Program-made: the position numbers and the translations under genes
Shown here: positions 7,373-8,845 of the stretch, in pieces
Layout: each line of letters opens with the position of its first letter
How positions within the stretch are numbered: position 1 is the stretch's first letter
Assembly: GCA_024644185.1 (NCBI GenBank)
Contig: JAHELM010000068.1
Span: 1 to 8,845 of the forward strand
Direction of reading: 5' to 3'
Origin: Rhodospirillales bacterium
GTDB taxonomy: Bacteria; Pseudomonadota; Alphaproteobacteria; UBA8366; JADFVY01
DNA: 8,845 nt
Notes under the pieces: generated by a model
The model's database searches: none
What the model saw: the letters and a program-made list of their open reading frames with translations, nothing else
Told to the model about the DNA's origin: nothing

Positions 7373-8209
7373 CATGGACATCAGGATCGCCTCGACATTG
7401 CCGCCGGTCATCAGGCCGAACTTGGTGCCGCGGTCGTAAAGCAGGTTGAACTCCACGTACCGCCCGCGACGGACAAGCTGGTGTTCGCGCTGGGCCTCGG
7501 TCCAGCTCTTGTTCATGTGCCGGCGGACGATCTCGGGATAGGCCTTCAGGAAGGCGCGGCCGACATCCTTTGTGAAGGCGAAATCGGCGTCCCAGTCGGC
7601 CTCCAGGTAATCGTAGAAGATGCCGCCGGCGCCGCGCGGCTCGTTGCGGTGCTTCAGGAAGAAATACTCGTCGCACCACGCCTTGAACCGGGTGTGATAG
7701 TCGGCGCCATGGGCGTCGCAGGCGGCCTTCAGGGCGGCGTGGAAACTGGCGGTGTCGGTTGCGTCGGGCACCATCGGCGTCAGATCGGAACCGCCGCCGA
7801 ACCAGGCCTTCGACGTCACGATGTGCCGCGTGTTCATGTGTACCGCCGGCACCAGCGGCGACTGCATATGCGCGACCAGCGAGATGCCGCTGGCCCAGAA
7901 GCGCGGATCCTGCTCGGCGCCCGGGATCTGCTTGCGGAATTCCTCGGAAAAAACACCATGCACGGTCGAGACGTTGACGCCGACCTTTTCGAACACCCGG
8001 CCGCGCATCACCGACATGACGCCGCCGCCGCCGGCCTGGCCGGACGGGTCCGGCCGCTCCCACGCCTTGCGCTCGAAACGCCCGGCCGGGCGGTCGGCGC
8101 CGGTGCCGGTCAGCGCGTCCTCCAGCCCCTCGAAGGCGGCGCAGATGTCGTCGCGCAGCGACTCGAACCAGGCGCGCGCCTGCTGTTTTCTCTGTTCGGT
8201 CAGATCCAT
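7349..8209 (-). CDS. hemF: Oxygen-dependent coproporphyrinogen III oxidase
   Basis: A 286-residue enzyme that uses O2 to decarboxylate two propionates of coproporphyrinogen III to vinyl groups, giving protoporphyrinogen IX in haem synthesis in the cytosol. Diagnostic segments are GGGGVMSVMRG (60-70), VNVSTVHGVFSEEF (78-91), NTRHIVTSKAWFGGGSDLTP (126-145), the family signature around CDEYFFLKHRNEPRGAGGIF (179-198) and GRYVEFNLLYDRGTKFGL (249-266). Length is close to the usual 280-300. The ATG at 8209 is preferred; a TTG at 8218 would add MTG. It starts 15 bases after the trmL stop, so the two are probably co-transcribed. The last residues, PPEARWP, and the stop codon are encoded by the third copy of the tandem repeat. 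The end is shorter than in E. coli HemF, which carries about 25 further residues. Confidence 0.96.
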   Translation of the reverse strand: MDLTEQRKQQARAWFESLRDDICAAFEGLEDALTGTGADRPAGRFERKAWERPDPSGQAGGGGVMSVMRGRVFEKVGVNVSTVHGVFSEEFRKQIPGAEQDPRFWASGISLVAHMQSPLVPAVHMNTRHIVTSKAWFGGGSDLTPMVPDATDTASFHAALKAACDAHGADYHTRFKAWCDEYFFLKHRNEPRGAGGIFYDYLEADWDADFAFTKDVGRAFLKAYPEIVRRHMNKSWTEAQREHQLVRRGRYVEFNLLYDRGTKFGLMTGGNVEAILMSMPPEARWP

Positions 8210-8224
8210 GCCCGTCAAATCCCG

Positions 8225-8692
8225 TCACTCCGCCCCGGAGGGAAAGCCCCCGGTCTGCCGCAATCCCTCGCCCAGCACGATCGCCGCCGCCAGCGCCACG
8301 TTCAGCGACCGCAGGCCCGGCGCCATCGGCACCAGCAGCCTGGCATCGGCGGCGTCGTGCACGTCCCCCGGTACCCCGGCGCTTTCGCGCCCGACCAGCA
8401 GCGTGTCGTCCGGCCGGAAGTCGAAACCGGTATGGGGGATCGAGGCCCCGGTCGTCAACAGGACGATGCGGCCGCCGCCGGCGCGCCGCGCATCCAGGAA
8501 GGCCGCCCAGGACTCGTGGCGGACCAGGTCCACATGGTCCAGATAGTCCATGCCGGCGCGGCGCAGATAGCGATCGGCCCAGACGAAGCCGCAGGGTTCG
8601 ATCACGTCGGCGCCAACCGCCAGGCAGGCCGCCATCCGCAGCATGGCACCGGCATTTTGCGGGATATCCGGCTGGTAGAGAGAGAGGCGCAT
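8225..8692 (-). CDS. trmL: tRNA (cytidine(34)-2'-O)-methyltransferase, SPOUT family
   Basis: A 155-residue SPOUT methyltransferase, close to the usual TrmL size of about 157. TrmL methylates the 2'-OH of wobble nucleotide 34 in tRNA-Leu isoacceptors using S-adenosylmethionine, acting as a knotted dimer. Visible motifs are LYQPDIPQNAGAMLRMAA (5-22), IEPCGFVWADRYLRRAGMDY (31-50), which closely matches E. coli TrmL, the knot motif VGRESAGVP (100-108), and VPMAPGLRSLNVALAAAIVLG (121-141). The ATG at 8692 is preferred because it begins at the conserved MRLSLYQ and has GAGGA 10 bases upstream. A TTG at 8719 would add nine residues unlike the family. It is the first gene of the trmL-hemF pair, and the likely promoter lies just upstream. 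Confidence 0.94.
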   Translation of the reverse strand: MRLSLYQPDIPQNAGAMLRMAACLAVGADVIEPCGFVWADRYLRRAGMDYLDHVDLVRHESWAAFLDARRAGGGRIVLLTTGASIPHTGFDFRPDDTLLVGRESAGVPGDVHDAADARLLVPMAPGLRSLNVALAAAIVLGEGLRQTGGFPSGAE

Positions 8693-8716
8693 CGTCGCAG
8701 TATCCTCAAATTTGCC

Positions 8717-8756
8717 CAAATCGATGGCTGGGGGCTTTGCTTTCGCCGTCGATTTG
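8717..8756. repeat. Inverted repeat, 12-bp arms, 16-nt loop
   Basis: The arm CAAATCGATGGC (8717-8728) pairs with GCCGTCGATTTG (8745-8756) across a 16-base loop. All 12 positions pair in a plus-strand RNA, with one G-U; in a minus-strand RNA the same position is an A-C mismatch. It sits directly downstream of the minus-strand TATAAT, upstream of trmL. It could be an operator or a leader hairpin. No T-run follows on either strand, so it is not a typical intrinsic terminator. Confidence 0.7.
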
Positions 8757-8757
8757 C

Positions 8758-8763
8758 ATTATA
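8758..8763 (-). promoter_or_regulatory. Putative -10 box for trmL-hemF
   Basis: The minus strand reads TATAAT at 8763-8758, a perfect -10 hexamer in a very GC-rich setting, 65 bases upstream of the trmL ATG. No recognisable -35 lies 16-18 bases further upstream (the 17-base position reads ATGCCC), so it would need an activator or be weak. On the plus strand, TTGCTT (8737-8742) and TATAGG (8760-8765) are 17 bases apart and could be a weak promoter for a gene beyond the right edge. Confidence 0.4.
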
Positions 8764-8773
8764 GGGAGCGCGG

Positions 8774-8800
8774 CGCGTTCGGGCATAGCCCGGCAACGCG
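8774..8800. repeat. Inverted repeat, 11-bp stem with a 2-nt bulge
   Basis: CGCGTTCGGGC (8774-8784), loop ATA (8785-8787), then GCCCG (8788-8792), a bulged GC (8793-8794) and AACGCG (8795-8800). All eleven positions pair. It lies just upstream of the minus-strand TATAAT, across the place where a -35 would fall. The remaining bases to the right edge (8801-8845) show no start codon with a ribosome site and no gene; they include a short direct repeat, TCGAATCGAAT. Confidence 0.65.
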
Positions 8801-8845
8801 ACGGTCAGATCGAATCGAATCCCGGCTCGCCGCTGGCGCGGGCCG

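Noticed and set aside
7481..8764. A 427-codon plus-strand open frame opposite hemF and trmL
   Set aside because: It is antisense to two genes with diagnostic motifs and has no family features of its own.

Overview
The window is a very GC-rich stretch of bacterial chromosome. Gene content and protein similarity point to an alphaproteobacterium, most likely of the Rhodospirillales type: MoxR/DUF58/BatA-DUF4159 stands back to back with DUF1285/Nudix/DUF6111/CCA enzyme, followed by HemF and TrmL. This placement is from recognising families, not from a search. I saw no transposase, integrase, phage gene, tRNA, rRNA or CRISPR array.

Layout. (1) Positions 1-4483, minus strand: an operon read right to left, MoxR-type AAA ATPase -> DUF58 protein -> large membrane protein with BatA N-terminus and DUF4159 C-terminus, which runs off the left edge. 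(2) Positions 4484-4550: a short divergent promoter region. (3) Positions 4551-7296, plus strand: DUF1285 protein -> CoA-type Nudix pyrophosphatase -> small DUF6111-like membrane protein -> CCA tRNA nucleotidyltransferase. The first three are joined by 4-base stop/start overlaps. (4) Positions 7294-7372: a 28-bp tandem repeat at the convergent junction between the CCA enzyme and hemF. It places stop codons in all six frames. (5) Positions 7349-8692, minus strand: trmL -> hemF. (6) Positions 8693-8845: an intergenic region with a TATAAT hexamer between two strong inverted repeats. It probably serves trmL and an unseen divergent gene beyond the right edge.

How the genes fit together. The left operon is an uncharacterised MoxR-ATPase/vWA-like module: an ATPase, a cytosolic DUF58 partner with an intact DxSxS motif, and a membrane partner whose corresponding motif is degenerate. 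The right half is housekeeping: CoA/nucleotide clean-up, tRNA 3'-end CCA addition, tRNA wobble methylation and aerobic haem synthesis. The window is mostly conserved core genome. The most unusual DNA is the tandem repeat at the hemF/CCA junction and the paired inverted repeats at the right edge. I do not see a clearly new defence or mobile system.
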